The notes beneath the pieces were generated by a model. That model saw only the letters and a program-made list of their open reading frames with translations. It was not told the DNA's origin and did not search any database. A stretch of DNA of 64,000 nt, from NCBI RefSeq assembly GCF_000526995.1, contig NZ_AZUI01000001.1, positions 1,984,001 through 2,048,000 of the forward strand, in the 5' to 3' direction. The stretch comes from Lacrimispora indolis DSM 755. Its GTDB lineage: Bacteria > Bacillota > Clostridia > Lachnospirales > Lachnospiraceae. Within the stretch, counting starts at the first letter, position 1, and every line of letters starts with the position of its first letter. Shown here one piece after another: positions 42,973 through 52,209 of the stretch. Made by a program: the position numbers and the translations under genes.

Positions 42973-44724
42973 TTAATTTTGCCGGTATAGCGGGATTTTG
43001 AATGATATACAGGTTCCCATATGTTTTTTACTAAGTATTTTTAATTGAGAAGTGTTTCCATATTGCATTACCAGGCGGCTGTTAACATTGGACAGGCCGA
43101 TGTTTTCCTGATTGGGGTGATTGATTTTCTCATTGAGGGCAGCCACTTCTTCTTTGCTCATTCCAACACCTGTATCGATTACGGTAATGGTAAGCCATTG
43201 ATCTTTCTCCGATATTTTGAGTTTGATAAAGCCTGAGCCTGGAAGGGGCTTGATGCCATGATACAGGCTGTTTTCAATAAGTGGCTGAAGGATGAGCCGC
43301 ATGAGGGGGTAAGATTCCACTGCCTTGTCATAATCGTAGTACAGAATGTATTTATCCTCATACCGGTATCTCTGGATACTGTCATATTTTTTCAGATATT
43401 CAACCTCATCCCTGATGGTTACCATGGAGGTGGTAGTTTGAAGCGAATATTTGAGAATATCGGAGAGTGCTTCAATGATATTGTTCAGAGACGTAGGTTT
43501 ACCGGTAAATTCAATGGCCTTAAAATCCAGTGTCTGCAAGGTATTAAAGAGAAAATGAGGATTGATTTGAAGCTGTAGAGCAGCCATTTCCGCCAGCTTT
43601 TGTTCCTGCTTCTTTAATGTCAGCTGATTTTTCAGGAAGGTCTGATTAACAAATAGCCGGACGATATTATTTAAAATAATATCGTATTCATCCTTGATGA
43701 AGCTTGGTTTCTCCTGATTGTAAGTACCCCGTTCTGCATCGGAAAATACAGTAACAAAGTAATCGATCTGCTGAAAGTTCTTCTTGGTAATGGTATAAGC
43801 AATCCAGACCATTGTGCATACCACCACTGCCAGAACCATAAGTAACTGGAAAAGAAGCGTGTACAGCGCCAGATAGTAATTAGACTTACTGGTGCATGCG
43901 GCAATATAAGTACCGCATGCGGCCGGTATGACTCTGACATAATAGTTCTGGTGGTTAAAAGATATCCAGTCCTGGCAGGGCTGGTCAGAAGAAGCCATTA
44001 CCATAGATACGATGGCTTCCCTGTCGTGGTCGTTTAGTTCCTGCATGTTTCCGTTTCCCTGTAAAAGAAAGTTGCCCTGTGAGTCAATGATAAAAAACTG
44101 GTCCAGATTAGAACCGGAATTGAGAAGCTGCCTTAACTGCTCTTCATAGATATTGACCAGAATGACTCCCTGGAACATGCTGAGTTTCCTATAATAAGTC
44201 AGAACAGGGGTAGGCCGGCTGTAGGAATATAAAGTCATATTCCGTTTTTCAATCCATTCGCTTTTGTCAGAGGTTTTATAGGATTCCATCCAGTTTAAGT
44301 CGGAAAATTGTGACAACTGGGCAATCCCTCCGGTATATGAGGTAAGGAGGGAATCATATCCATCCAGATAATAATATACCGAGGATATATAAGAAGCATT
44401 ACTGGTCAGAGAGGCAAAATTGGAGAAGATACTGTTAGTGAGGATCACATCCATGTAACCAAGCTGCTTATGAGATATAAAATTGCGCAGCGAAATGGAC
44501 ATCCTGGGATTTCGGACCAGCATATCATATTGGGTAGCAGCACTGTCAAGAACGAGGGAATAGCTGTCTCTGACGGCCTGGGCTGATTTGATGGCTTCGG
44601 CTTCTATATCTTTTTGCTTTCCATATACAATGACAGCGAGAAAGATCATAAAAACTGTAATGATGGGTAGCGTGATGATACCTGTATAATATAAGAACCG
44701 CTTGATAAAATTCCGTTTTCTCAT
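42973..44724 (-). CDS. YesM-type sensor histidine kinase
   Basis: A 583-residue membrane kinase, second of its kind here. Helix 1 at about 13-33, extracytoplasmic sensor (about 35-280), helix 2 (about 285-310), then the kinase domain with phosphoacceptor His in LQLQINPHFLFNTLQ and ATP-binding motifs LILQPLIENSLYHG and DTGVGMSKEE. It starts one base after the stop of the upstream regulator gene, so the pair is coupled. It presumably controls the divergent importer at 45723. Only distant similarity to the kinase at 35594, so the two systems probably sense different sugars. Confidence 0.93.
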   Translation of the reverse strand: MRKRNFIKRFLYYTGIITLPIITVFMIFLAVIVYGKQKDIEAEAIKSAQAVRDSYSLVLDSAATQYDMLVRNPRMSISLRNFISHKQLGYMDVILTNSIFSNFASLTSNASYISSVYYYLDGYDSLLTSYTGGIAQLSQFSDLNWMESYKTSDKSEWIEKRNMTLYSYSRPTPVLTYYRKLSMFQGVILVNIYEEQLRQLLNSGSNLDQFFIIDSQGNFLLQGNGNMQELNDHDREAIVSMVMASSDQPCQDWISFNHQNYYVRVIPAACGTYIAACTSKSNYYLALYTLLFQLLMVLAVVVCTMVWIAYTITKKNFQQIDYFVTVFSDAERGTYNQEKPSFIKDEYDIILNNIVRLFVNQTFLKNQLTLKKQEQKLAEMAALQLQINPHFLFNTLQTLDFKAIEFTGKPTSLNNIIEALSDILKYSLQTTTSMVTIRDEVEYLKKYDSIQRYRYEDKYILYYDYDKAVESYPLMRLILQPLIENSLYHGIKPLPGSGFIKLKISEKDQWLTITVIDTGVGMSKEEVAALNEKINHPNQENIGLSNVNSRLVMQYGNTSQLKILSKKHMGTCISFKIPLYRQN

Positions 44725-44725
44725 G

Positions 44726-45475
44726 TCATTCTCCGCGAGGGGGGCAGTGGTTCTGCCGGTACTGCGATGGCGTCATATGGAAATACTGATGAAAAGCTCT
44801 TGAGAAATTCTTAGGATTATCATACCCCACCCGGTAAGCAATCTCATATTGCTTATAACCGACATCCTTCAGCATCCTGGCTGCATTATCCATACGAGTC
44901 TTCAGCAGATAATTGGAAAAGCTTAAATCGGAGTGTTCCTTCATGACCTTTGATAAGTAATTGGGGCTTAATTCCACAAGTCTGGCTGCTTGTTCCAGCG
45001 TGGCATTCTGATAATCCGTATCCAGATAATTCTTAACCATGCCGATAAGCTTTTCATAGTAGCTCAAATTCTCTTCTTCCGGTGCAGTAGACCGATGATT
45101 TTCTATATTGAGGTTTTCTCTGATTTTTGTAAGGCAATCTACCAGATCTTCATATTTGACCGGCTTTAAAAGATAGTCAATGGCGCCGCTGCGCAGAGCC
45201 CGTCTGACATAGTCGAAATCCTGGTATCCGCTGAAAAAAATAATCCTGACCTTCCTCTTTGAAGAAAGCTTTTCTGACAGTTCCAGTCCATCCATAATGG
45301 GCATCCGGATGTCGGAAAGAATCAGATCGACGTGATTTCCCAGTATGAATTCATAGGCTTCCTTTCCATTGGCGAAGCAGCCGGCTACTTCAAAGCCCAG
45401 TTGGTTCCAGGGAAACAGGTTTACGAGGCCGCTGCGGATCTTGGCTTCATCATCAACGATGATCACTTGATACAT
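44726..45475 (-). CDS. YesN-type response regulator with AraC DNA-binding domain
   Basis: A 249-residue regulator: receiver domain with phosphoacceptor Asp55 in LILSDIRMP and YLLKPVKYEDL, then directly the AraC-type double helix-turn-helix (about 150-245: EQAARLVELSPNYLSKVMKEHS; IAYRVGYDNPKNFSRAFHQYF). It lacks the middle region of the regulator at 34173, so it is about half its length, a common short form. Start ATG 45475 (MYQVIIVDDE); a GTG at 45493 would add six residues. Likely activator of the operon starting at 45723. Confidence 0.92.
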   Translation of the reverse strand: MYQVIIVDDEAKIRSGLVNLFPWNQLGFEVAGCFANGKEAYEFILGNHVDLILSDIRMPIMDGLELSEKLSSKRKVRIIFFSGYQDFDYVRRALRSGAIDYLLKPVKYEDLVDCLTKIRENLNIENHRSTAPEEENLSYYEKLIGMVKNYLDTDYQNATLEQAARLVELSPNYLSKVMKEHSDLSFSNYLLKTRMDNAARMLKDVGYKQYEIAYRVGYDNPKNFSRAFHQYFHMTPSQYRQNHCPPRGE

Positions 45476-45621
45476 AATGAACACTCCCTTCACAAAAGAT
45501 CTGATTTTATTATAAAGAAAAAAAATAAAAAAGCATCTTTTATTTTTAAAGAATTGGCGGGATCGTTGAAAATGAAGAAATTTAGTTCATAATGATACTT
45601 TGGCAGAAAAATTTGTAAAGA

Positions 45622-45639
45622 ATGATACGATTCTATCAT
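45622..45639. repeat. Short inverted repeat between divergent regulator and importer genes
   Basis: ATGATA-CGATTC-TATCAT in the 248-base AT-rich region between the regulator (leftward) and the lipoprotein gene (rightward). A further ATGATA-like copy occurs near 45591. It is a candidate response-regulator site; AT-rich DNA makes chance repeats common. Confidence 0.35.
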
Positions 45640-45722
45640 GCAAGTTTCTTACTATTTTATAAAACTTCAGTTACAATAATCATAGTTAATGATTCAGTGA
45701 AAAGCAAACGGAGGTAAAGATT

Positions 45723-47084
45723 ATGAGAAAAGTGACGAAACTGACATGCCTGCTTCTAACAGGAATGATGGCAGCAACCGCCCTGACGGGCTGCACGAAT
45801 AAACCGGTAGCCATGTCTTCCGGAGCAGAGACAGAAAAGGCAGCGGATCAGACAACAGCAGGAAAGTCATCTGCAGAACAGATAACACTCCGCTTCATGT
45901 GGTGGGGCGGTGACGCCAGAAATGAGGCGACATTGGCAGTGATTGACCAATATCAGAACCTTCATCCGGAAGTAAAGATTGAGGCAGAGATGAATTCCGA
46001 CCAGGGTTATATTGATAAGGTATCCACCATGCTGGCCAACGGTACTGCACCGGATATCATGCAGCAGAACGTGGACTCCCTCCCTGATTTTATATCCAGA
46101 GGCGATTTCTTCGTAAACTTTAATGATTACCCTGATTTATTTGATACTTCAGGTTTTGAAACATCATTTATCAGCCAGTTCGGAACCTTTGACGGCAAGC
46201 TTCTGGCCATTCCCACTGGGATGTCCTGTCTGGCCACCGTGGCTAATGAAGATGCAGCGAAAACCTGCGGAATTGATTTAAGCAAGCAGATTACCTGGGA
46301 ATCAATGCTGGAAGACGGGAAAAAGCTTCATGAACAGAACCCTGAGTATTTCTATATGAATACGGATACCAGAATTTTGTGTGAATATGTATTAAGACCA
46401 TATCTTCGTCAGTTAACAGGTCAGTCCTTTATCATTGACAGCGAAAAAAAGATAAGCTTTACAAGAGAACAGCTGGTGGAAGTGCTTCAATATATTAAAG
46501 ACTGCTATGAGGCCGGTGTTTTTGAACCTGCAGAAGACAGTGCGACCTTTAAGGGGCAGATTCAAACCAATCCTATGTGGATGGACGGAAAATTTGTATT
46601 TGCTTATGGTCCTTCTTCCAGTATCAATCTGCTGATTGATGCTGTTCCGGATAACACATGTACGGTAGTGCAGATGCCCTTGTCCGCAGAAAGGGTTAAT
46701 GACGGTTTCTTTGCAGACACGCCCCAGTACATGACAGTAAACAAGAACTCCAAGCATGCGGAGGAAGCAGTGAGATTCCTGGATTATTTCTATAACAATC
46801 CGGAAGCTCAGGAGACATTAAAAGACGTCAGAAGCGTGCCGCCGACCTCTACAGCCAGAAGCCTCTGCGCAGATAAGAAACTGTTAAATCCGGTTGTTGT
46901 AAGTGCGGTAGATCTGGCAGCAGGGTTAAATGGCAAGAGTGACAAGGGGTATACTACCAGTGCGGAAGTTTATGCCATTCAGGAAGATATGATTGAAAGT
47001 GTTGCTTATGGACAGAGTACACCGGAAGATGCTGCCGATAATGCGATTGATTTGATCAATGATTACTTAAGCGGTTTAAAATAA
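45723..47084 (+). CDS. Sugar ABC transporter substrate-binding lipoprotein
   Basis: A 453-residue lipoprotein: signal MRKVTKLTCLLLTGMMAATA with lipobox LTGC (Cys24), a low-complexity linker to about residue 50, then a family 1 solute-binding fold (ITLRFMWWGGDARNEATL; DGKLLAIPTGMSCLATVANED). GGAGGTAAAG precedes ATG 45723. It heads an operon with two permeases and a GH43 enzyme, so xylo- or arabino-oligosaccharides are likely ligands. Confidence 0.93.
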   Translation: MRKVTKLTCLLLTGMMAATALTGCTNKPVAMSSGAETEKAADQTTAGKSSAEQITLRFMWWGGDARNEATLAVIDQYQNLHPEVKIEAEMNSDQGYIDKVSTMLANGTAPDIMQQNVDSLPDFISRGDFFVNFNDYPDLFDTSGFETSFISQFGTFDGKLLAIPTGMSCLATVANEDAAKTCGIDLSKQITWESMLEDGKKLHEQNPEYFYMNTDTRILCEYVLRPYLRQLTGQSFIIDSEKKISFTREQLVEVLQYIKDCYEAGVFEPAEDSATFKGQIQTNPMWMDGKFVFAYGPSSSINLLIDAVPDNTCTVVQMPLSAERVNDGFFADTPQYMTVNKNSKHAEEAVRFLDYFYNNPEAQETLKDVRSVPPTSTARSLCADKKLLNPVVVSAVDLAAGLNGKSDKGYTTSAEVYAIQEDMIESVAYGQSTPEDAADNAIDLINDYLSGLK

Positions 47085-47160
47085 GAGTACATAATGGGCT
47101 GCCGGGAAATGAACTTTCATTTTACGGCAGTCCTTTTTAAAAGGCAGGAGGATTAAATTA

Positions 47161-48072
47161 ATGGTTAATAGTAAGGTCAAAGCAAAGCACAATTGCGGCG
47201 GATGGACCAAAAGAAACAGGATTGGTTTTATGTATGTATGCATCTGGATTTTTGGATTCCTTTTATTTCAGATGTACCCCTTTATCAGTTCTCTGATCTA
47301 TTCCTTTACGGACTATGATATCTTTGATAAGCCTGCCTTCATAGGTTTAGATAACTATATCAGGCTATTTACAAAAGATAAGGAGTTTTGGAATTCCCTG
47401 ACAGTTACCTTAAAATATACCTTTATTACAGTTCCTGGAAAGGTGATTCTGGCTTTGATTATCGCCATGATCCTGAACAGGGAATTGAAAGGGATCAACT
47501 TTATGAGAACTGTGTATTATATTCCTTCCCTTTTAAGCGGTTCCGTAGCGGTTGCGATCTTGTGGAAGGTGCTTTTCATGAACGACGGCTTTATCAACAG
47601 CCTGTTGGGTGTCGTACATATACCGCCTGTAAAATGGATGGGCAATCCCGGTATGGCGGTGATCACTATCTGTATGCTGGAGATCTGGCAGTTTGGCTCT
47701 TCCATGGTACTGTTTTTATCTGCCTTAAAGCAGGTGCCGAGGGAGCTTTATGAAGCGGCCAGGATAGATGGAGCCACAAAGATCAGGATCTTTATTAAGA
47801 TAACGTTACCGATGATTACCTCCATTGCATTTTTCAATATTATCATGCAGCTGATTACAGCTCTACAGAATTTTACATCGGCCTTTGTAGTGACAAATGG
47901 CGGGCCTAACAAGGCCACCTACGTGTTGGGTATGAAATTATATACGGATGCATTTAAGTATTTTAAGATGGGTTATGCCTGTGCCACATCCTGGATTTTG
48001 TTTATCATCATTATGATTATGACCCTGATTCTTTTTGTAACATCAAAAAAATGGGTCTATTATGATAACTAG
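47161..48072 (+). CDS. Sugar ABC transporter permease (MalF/UgpA type)
   Basis: A 303-residue permease with six helices; start MVNSKVKAKHNCGGWTKRN is cytoplasmic and basic. EAA loop LYEAARIDGATKIRIFIKIT. Ribosome site GGCAGGAGG, then ATG 47161, 76 bases after the binding-protein gene; the gap holds a weak GCCG-type hairpin. Pairs with the next gene to form an oligosaccharide import channel. Confidence 0.93.
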   Translation: MVNSKVKAKHNCGGWTKRNRIGFMYVCIWIFGFLLFQMYPFISSLIYSFTDYDIFDKPAFIGLDNYIRLFTKDKEFWNSLTVTLKYTFITVPGKVILALIIAMILNRELKGINFMRTVYYIPSLLSGSVAVAILWKVLFMNDGFINSLLGVVHIPPVKWMGNPGMAVITICMLEIWQFGSSMVLFLSALKQVPRELYEAARIDGATKIRIFIKITLPMITSIAFFNIIMQLITALQNFTSAFVVTNGGPNKATYVLGMKLYTDAFKYFKMGYACATSWILFIIIMIMTLILFVTSKKWVYYDN

Positions 48073-48086
48073 GAAGGAGAGACCGA

Positions 48087-48926
48087 ATGAAAGACAAAAA
48101 AATCAACAATGGAATTACATATGTGCTCCTGGGAATATTTGGTGTTGTCATGCTGTTTCCGGTAATCTGGATGTTTTTCGCTTGCTTTAAGTCCAATAAT
48201 GAAATATTCGGCAGCCTGACTCTGCTTCCGGAGAGCTGGAGCCCGGAAGCATTTATTAAGGGCTGGAAAACAACGGGTACCTATACCTATGCAAAGTATT
48301 TTATCAACACTTTTGCCCTGGTTATCCCTACCACCCTGCTGACTCTGGTGTCATGTTCACTGGTGGCCTATGGCTTTGCCAGATTTGATTTTCCGGGAAA
48401 CCAGTTCCTTTTCATGATACTGATTGCGACGCTGATGCTTCCCAATGCAGTAATCATTATACCGAGATATGCACTGTTTAATAAGTTAGGCTGGCTGGAT
48501 TCCTACATGACATTTTTTGCACCGGCAGCCGTAGGCTGCTATCCCTTCTTTGTCTTTATGATGGTACAGTTCTTAAGGGGACTTCCCAGAGACTTAGATG
48601 AATCTGCTTATATTGATGGCTGCGGACCGTTCCAGTGTTTTATCAGAATTTTGCTGCCTCTTTTGAAACCGGCGCTCTTTTCTGCCGGACTGTTCCAGTT
48701 TTTATGGACCTGGAATGATTTCTTTAATACAAATATTTACATTAATACGGTGGCTAAATTCCCATTATCCCTGGCGCTGAGAGTCAGTATTGATGTAACT
48801 TCCAATATCAGATGGAATCAGGTGATGTCCATGGCTTTGGTCTCTGTAATACCGCTGATCATTTTATTTTTTGCAGCACAGAAATATTTCGTGGAAGGGA
48901 TTGCCACAACTGGTATGAAGGGGTAG
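48087..48926 (+). CDS. Sugar ABC transporter permease (MalG/UgpE type)
   Basis: A 279-residue, six-helix permease. EAA loop DESAYIDGCGPFQCFIRILL; C-terminus FAAQKYFVEGIATTGMKG typical of MalG-like permeases. GGAAGGAGAGACCGA precedes ATG 48087, 14 bases after the partner gene. As in the first sugar module, no ATPase gene follows, so a shared ATPase is expected elsewhere in the genome. Confidence 0.93.
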   Translation: MKDKKINNGITYVLLGIFGVVMLFPVIWMFFACFKSNNEIFGSLTLLPESWSPEAFIKGWKTTGTYTYAKYFINTFALVIPTTLLTLVSCSLVAYGFARFDFPGNQFLFMILIATLMLPNAVIIIPRYALFNKLGWLDSYMTFFAPAAVGCYPFFVFMMVQFLRGLPRDLDESAYIDGCGPFQCFIRILLPLLKPALFSAGLFQFLWTWNDFFNTNIYINTVAKFPLSLALRVSIDVTSNIRWNQVMSMALVSVIPLIILFFAAQKYFVEGIATTGMKG

Positions 48927-48963
48927 TGTTAGAAAAATAGCAGGACGTAACTATGGAGGAATC

Positions 48964-50490
48964 ATGAAGACTTATAAAAATCCAGTATTATATGCAGATT
49001 ATTCCGACCCGGATGTGATCCGAGTCGGGAGCGATTACTATATGGTAGCATCATCATTTACCTATGTTCCGGGAGTTCCGCTTCTTCACTCTAAGGATCT
49101 GGTACACTGGGAAATCATTAATTACTGTGTAAAAGCGCTTCCATTTGAGAAATATAAGGAACCTTCCCATGGTTCAGGAACGTGGGCTCCTTCCATCCGT
49201 TATCATGAAGGAACATTTTTCGTATTTATTCCTTTGGTGGATGAGGGTATCCTGGTTGCCAGAAGTGATAATCCTTATGGTGAATTTCAATTAAATATGT
49301 TATGTGAAAGGAAGGGCTGGATAGACCCCTGTCCGTTTTGGGATGAGGCTGGGAAAGCCTATATGGTGTTTGCATATGCAGGCAGCAGGGCTGGAATCAA
49401 ACATCGTCTGATGCTGGCAGAGATTAATACAGACTGTAAGTATCTGGTGGGAGAACCTCAGATGATTTTCGACGGGGAACAGATAGCGCCTACAACTGAG
49501 GGGCCGAAGCTGTATAAAAAGAATGGATATTATTACATACTAATGCCCTCAGGAGGTGTGGAAAACGGCTGGCAGTCATGTCTGAGATCAAGGGATATTT
49601 GGGGCCCCTATGAGTACAGGGTTGTTATGCGGCAGGGTAATTCTAAAATTAATGGCCCTCATCAAGGCGGCTGGACCACATCTCCTGACGGGCATGATTG
49701 GTTTATTCATTTCCAGGATGTAAATGAGCTGGGAAGAATTTTACATCTGGAGCCCATGTGCTTTTTTAAAGGCTGGCCATTTATCGGTCAGGATAAAGAT
49801 GGTGATGGAATTGGAGAACCGGTAGAAGAGTGGCGAATGCCTGTGGAGTACATGCCTGAATATGAAATCCTTCAATCGGATGAGTTTGAGTCTGAGAGAC
49901 TTGGTCTCCAATGGCAGTGGCAGGCAAACCCAAATCCCAATCATTATTCTCTTACTGCCAATCCGGGCTTTCTGCGGCTGTATTGCCGGAAACATCCTAC
50001 AAGAGATAATCTTTTGTGGTATGCACCGAATGCGCTAACTCAGATTCCGCAGAGCAAGTCTTTTACTATGACGGCCAAGCTTGTATTACACGGAAGAACG
50101 ACAGGTGATTTCGGAGGGATCGGTATGATAGGGCACTTCTATTCCTACATGGGATTATATCAGACGGAGGATGGGACAGAACTAAGATGCTACAAAGGAA
50201 CTGTTACAGACAAGATGTTCAAAGGAAAAGCAAACGAGGAGTGCGTGTTAAAGCTGATAGGAAATGGAAATAGAATATGGCTGAAGCTTCATGTGTTGGA
50301 GGATAAGACGTATCGCTTCTCCTATTCCTGGGATGGTGAAGAATTTCTGGAGACAGACCCTTTATTTAAGCTTTGCCGGACCACTTGGACGGGAGCCAAG
50401 CCTTGTTTGTGGGCGTGCGCCCGGGAGAATGCGGAATCGGAAGGTTACTGCGATTATGAATCTATACGTATCCGAAAGGCAGAAATTTAA
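48964..50490 (+). CDS. Glycoside hydrolase family 43 (beta-xylosidase/alpha-arabinofuranosidase type)
   Basis: A 508-residue cytoplasmic enzyme. Five-bladed propeller (about 1-300) with the GH43 triad: base Asp15 in ADYSDPDVI, the pKa-tuning Asp in WIDPCPF and acid Glu in PTTEGPKL. C-terminal beta-sandwich (about 310-508, ILQSDEFESERLGLQWQWQ onward) as in two-domain GH43 enzymes. It probably cleaves xylo- or arabino-oligosaccharides taken up by the preceding importer. Specificity cannot be fixed from sequence. ATG 48964 with GGAGGAATC; the operon ends at the terminator at 50539. Confidence 0.93.
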   Translation: MKTYKNPVLYADYSDPDVIRVGSDYYMVASSFTYVPGVPLLHSKDLVHWEIINYCVKALPFEKYKEPSHGSGTWAPSIRYHEGTFFVFIPLVDEGILVARSDNPYGEFQLNMLCERKGWIDPCPFWDEAGKAYMVFAYAGSRAGIKHRLMLAEINTDCKYLVGEPQMIFDGEQIAPTTEGPKLYKKNGYYYILMPSGGVENGWQSCLRSRDIWGPYEYRVVMRQGNSKINGPHQGGWTTSPDGHDWFIHFQDVNELGRILHLEPMCFFKGWPFIGQDKDGDGIGEPVEEWRMPVEYMPEYEILQSDEFESERLGLQWQWQANPNPNHYSLTANPGFLRLYCRKHPTRDNLLWYAPNALTQIPQSKSFTMTAKLVLHGRTTGDFGGIGMIGHFYSYMGLYQTEDGTELRCYKGTVTDKMFKGKANEECVLKLIGNGNRIWLKLHVLEDKTYRFSYSWDGEEFLETDPLFKLCRTTWTGAKPCLWACARENAESEGYCDYESIRIRKAEI

Positions 50491-50538
50491 GAGAACATAT
50501 CAGTGTTCAGAGGGCAGTATCAGTATGGCTAAAAAAAT

Positions 50539-50587
50539 CTGAAGTACTGAGAAGCATATCTCCAGCCTCTTAGTACTTCAGTTTTTG
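50539..50587. terminator. Bidirectional terminator
   Basis: CTGAAGTACT-GAGA (50539-50552) pairs with TCTTAGTACTTCAG (50568-50581) including a G-U pair; TTTTT follows on the + strand and AAAAAAA precedes it (U-tract for the - strand). It lies between the convergent GH43 and anti-sigma genes. Confidence 0.88.
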
Positions 50588-50607
50588 CAGATTAGCTGCT
50601 GTCTCTT

Positions 50608-51393
50608 TTACTTTACGTCTATAACTTCCTTCGCCATACCGATTAAATCATCGCAGCTCAAATCATCAAAGGAACTGAGCAAATATTCCATACCATTTTC
50701 ACTCCAGTTTACATAACGATATACCTTACGCTCTTCTTCGCTGCTTCCGTAGCTGATCATCAGCTGGCCTTCTTCCTCCAGTTTCAAATCGTCCTCTGAT
50801 GGTTTTGCATCTGGAGGTAAAAACAGGTAATTATCTTCGTGGACTTCTAATGTGATATCCTGATAGACTTCCTGCTTTATCACCGTAGAAGAACCCTGAG
50901 GAATCATATCCTGATGTTCATGAACGTGAAGTGCCACACGATCATTGTCCCCATATCCGGCATAGAGTTCCGGGTAGGTAAGCATTGGATTTTGGTTTAA
51001 ATCCCTTCCTTCTATCTTAGTAATAGAACCTTCGTTAAAGGAAATGCCATTTGAAAAAGTATCTACCAGCTTTGGAGCGGTTCTCATCTGGTTCTCAGCT
51101 AATTGGACCAGTTCAGCTTTTGAATGGACCATATCATCCCGGGATACAGAGCTAAACAGACCTGTAATTTTACCGCCTGCAATTGCCGTGACAGTTCCCA
51201 TTACCGTTATTGTACACACTGCAGCCAATGCTGCCACCATTCTTTTTTTATTAAATTTCATAATTCCATTCCTCATTTCTATTTTTTTATGAATTTCTCT
51301 AAGACAACGATTCTCTGTCTGCACATCCGGGCTTATCTGATCCAGCCCAGTCTTTATGATTTGTTTTAATCTGTCATCCCTAAAGTTATCCAT
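50608..51393 (-). CDS. Probable membrane anti-sigma factor
   Basis: A 261-residue protein: cytoplasmic N-terminus (about 1-48, rich in charged helices), one membrane helix (about 52-72, MVAALAAVCTITVMGTVTAIA), then an extracytoplasmic acidic domain. The gene overlaps the upstream sigma-factor gene by 8 bases, the usual arrangement for an ECF sigma and its anti-sigma. No zinc-type HxxxCxxC motif is seen, so it would belong to a non-zinc class. Function is inferred from topology and context; the outer domain is not recognised, and the released stimulus is unknown. Confidence 0.75.
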   Translation of the reverse strand: MDNFRDDRLKQIIKTGLDQISPDVQTENRCLREIHKKIEMRNGIMKFNKKRMVAALAAVCTITVMGTVTAIAGGKITGLFSSVSRDDMVHSKAELVQLAENQMRTAPKLVDTFSNGISFNEGSITKIEGRDLNQNPMLTYPELYAGYGDNDRVALHVHEHQDMIPQGSSTVIKQEVYQDITLEVHEDNYLFLPPDAKPSEDDLKLEEEGQLMISYGSSEEERKVYRYVNWSENGMEYLLSSFDDLSCDDLIGMAKEVIDVK

Positions 51394-52003
51394 GGCAAAT
51401 GCCCCTTTCCCTTTCTGTTTTTTCAGTGCCGTCAGCTTTCAATAAATCCTTCAGCAGTTTCCGTGCCTTATGCAGACGGGATTTTACCGTCCCTTCCATG
51501 GTTCCTGTAATGTGGGCAATCTCTCTGGTGCTCAATTCATTATAATAGTACAGAAGAATCACAGTACGGTATTTAATATCCAGATGGATGAGTGCCGCCT
51601 GGATTTCTTTTGCTGTCTCTGCCTCTAAAACAGATTCCAAAGGTCCATCTGCTTTCTTATCTTCCCGGATGTGTTCCGCGCTCTTTTTTTCTTCCTCATT
51701 TTCTAAAATACCTTCATAAGAGATTTCAGCCCTCCCTTTTTTCTTTCGTTCAAGCCGCCAGGCAGTCCTGACAAGAATTTGATACAGCCAAGACTCAAAG
51801 CGTTCCCCTTGTTTCAGTTTTGACTTATGAAGAAAGCATTTAACAAAGGTCTCCTGTAAAATGTCCTCACTGTCACTTTGGTTGCCGGTAATAAAATACG
51901 CCATACGGTATAGCTTTCCGGAATAGGAACGGTATAGTTCGTCAAATGCTGCTTCGCTGCCATTGATCATGCTTTCCACCAAAGCCTTCTTTTCTTCCAT
52001 CAT
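51386..52003 (-). CDS. ECF-type RNA polymerase sigma factor
   Basis: About 205 residues with sigma-70 region 2 (AAFDELYRSYSGKLYRMAYFITGNQSDSEDILQETFVKCF) and region 4 (LDIKYRTVILLYYYNELSTREIAHITGTMEGTVKSRLHKA), joined by an acidic, low-complexity linker of about 50 residues. Tandem ATGs at 52003/52000 follow GGAAAGGAAACAGG; a further in-frame ATG at 52033 is possible but lacks a ribosome site. Partner anti-sigma overlaps its end. It probably directs its own operon; no promoter motif could be picked out with confidence. Confidence 0.92.
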   Translation of the reverse strand: MMEEKKALVESMINGSEAAFDELYRSYSGKLYRMAYFITGNQSDSEDILQETFVKCFLHKSKLKQGERFESWLYQILVRTAWRLERKKKGRAEISYEGILENEEEKKSAEHIREDKKADGPLESVLEAETAKEIQAALIHLDIKYRTVILLYYYNELSTREIAHITGTMEGTVKSRLHKARKLLKDLLKADGTEKTERERGICHG

Positions 52004-52097
52004 AACCTGTTTCCTTTCCTTTTTTCGATGCATCTGATAATAAGAGTCATCAAAGTTTTATTTGGTTCACTATTTATAGATTTTATTTTAAAAACAT

Positions 52098-52150
52098 GAA
52101 AACAAAGGACCGGGGGCGGAAAACTGACTGCTGCCGTTTCCGTCTCCGAT
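52098..52150 (-). terminator. Terminator of the V-type ATPase operon
   Basis: On the - strand AAGGATCGG-AGACGGAAAC (from about 52155 downwards) pairs imperfectly with GTTTTCCGCCCCCGGTCCTT, followed by TTGTTTTCATGTTTTT. It lies about 60 bases after the last gene (ntpD). Confidence 0.6.
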
Positions 52151-52209
52151 CCTTATGGCTTATAAAAATTCTGATATTAAATTTATTGCACGGCTTTTGG
52201 AACCTGCCG

